Assembly: GCF_958295425.1 (NCBI RefSeq) | Contig: NC_081143.1 | Location: 20,657,322-20,721,321 of the forward strand | Direction: 5' to 3' | Source of the DNA: Solea solea | Lineage: Eukaryota; Chordata; Actinopteri; Pleuronectiformes; Soleidae | DNA: 64,000 nt | Shown here: one piece after another, positions 63,161-64,000 of the stretch | How positions within the stretch are numbered: position 1 is the first letter of the stretch | How the letters are laid out: the number at the start of each line of letters is the position of its first letter | The notes under the pieces: model-generated | What the model was told of the DNA's origin: nothing | The model's database searches: none | What the model saw: only the letters and a program-made list of their open reading frames with translations | Translations under genes and position numbers: made by a program

Positions 63161-64000
63161 ATGGTGGACCTGTTCATGGATCGAGTCCTGGTGAAGAACA
63201 ACAAGGACCGGGATGAGCTGGACACAGAGCGTGAGATTGTCACACGGCTGCAGAACCGCATCCTGTTGCTCTTCTTTGCATCCGCCGACTGTGAAAGGTG
63301 CCAGACGTTTGCTCTCACGCTGAGCGACTTCTTCAAACAATTGACGGATGAATTCTATGTTGATCGCTCTGCTCAGCTGGTTCTGCTGTACATTAGGTAA
63401 CACACATACACACACAGATAGATAGATAGATAGATAGGTAGATACATACATAGATGTTTGTTATAATATAATATTAAAATGGGCCAAATCTGTGATTTCA
63501 AAGTGATTTCTCTATTCATCCATCAGTTTGGACGAGTCAGAGGAAAGACTTGAGAGCCTCCTCAAAGAGCTGCCAAAGAAGTGCCTGTTCCTGGCCTGTG
63601 AGGACACCTACAGGAGGTGTGTGAGACTGGCCCATTGCATGTGTGCACAACCTGCTGATGGATGATTGTAATGTAAATATACCTAGCTGTGTTAATCCAT
63701 CAACTCTATTGCAATGTGTGTGCCAATGTGTGTGTGTGTGTGTCCACAGGGAGTTGGAGGCCATGTTTAACGTGGAGGAGCTGCCAACAGTGGTGGTGCT
63801 GCGGCCCGACTGCTCCATCCTGGTCCCTAACGCAGTGGAGGAGATACTGCACCTGGGCCAGCGGTGCTACCGCAACTGGCAGGAAGCGGCAGAGCTCATC
63901 GACAGGAGCTTCATGATCAGCGACGACTTTGAGGGGAAGTCCATGCGCAGCTTCAGTGACCCCGTGAGGAGGCTGAAATACAAGGTGGAAGACGAGAAGA
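63161..64000 (+). CDS. nxnl1: Nucleoredoxin-like protein 1 (RdCVF/RdCVFL-like), tandem copy B, cut by window end
   Basis: Exons 63161-63396, 63527-63616 and 63750 onward; the window ends inside exon 3, shortly before the expected stop. Exon lengths (236 and 90) and intron phases equal those of copy A, so the genes are tandem duplicates. FFASADCERC gives the active site C44-E-R-C47, and the cis-Pro loop is LPTVVVL at Pro121. By hand alignment, 46 of the first 79 residues match copy A, so the duplication is old. Copy B has LTDEFYV before strand 3, as I recall for mammalian NXNL1, so it may be the more conserved copy. Retention of intron 2 would add 15 residues (starting Cys-Val-Arg) before a TGA, giving about 124 residues. 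Retention of intron 1 hits TAA at once. A leader exon ending at 62499 and resuming at 63107 is likely. Confidence 0.9.

Overview
This window is vertebrate nuclear DNA, almost certainly from a ray-finned (teleost) fish. The evidence is multi-exon genes with consensus GT-AG introns, abundant (CA)n microsatellites, fish-type tRNA-derived SINEs, LINE, Tc1 and hAT remnants, and a gene set that is syntenic with human 19p13.1 (SLC27A1, COLGALT1 and NXNL1 are close neighbours there, as I recall). There is nothing prokaryotic, no CRISPR array and no rRNA gene. All five genes lie on the + strand, and I rebuilt each by hand from splice sites; every reconstruction closes in frame.

Left part: 542-3884 is a small secreted protein with four Ig domains resembling the perlecan (HSPG2) Ig array. 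A 9.3 kb gene-free stretch follows, ending in a long purine-rich tract. 13140-24375 is an adhesion GPCR of the ADGRE5/CD97 type, with three EGF-like domains, a GAIN domain with an intact GPS cleavage site, and seven transmembrane segments.

Middle: 27012-33680 is slc27a1 (fatty acid transport protein 1, long-chain acyl-CoA synthetase), with one GC-AG intron. A 10 kb gene-free stretch follows, carrying SINEs and a Tc1 remnant.

Right part: 43868-55353 is colgalt1 (ER procollagen galactosyltransferase ending in RDEL), with a GC-rich first exon. Two tandem nxnl1-like genes follow (59131-61284 complete; 63161-64000 cut by the window edge). Both keep the thioredoxin-type CxxC. Their second intron sits where retention would end the protein at or just beyond residue 109, which is the size of the secreted photoreceptor trophic isoform RdCVF.

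The genes have no shared pathway; they form a conserved linkage block. The points most worth a second look are the nxnl1 pair and its intron-retention isoform, the orphan perlecan-like Ig gene whose last coding exon supplies only two bases and the stop codon, the GC-AG intron, the tandem acceptor before a micro-exon in adgre5, and several well-preserved transposon insertions with target-site duplications.
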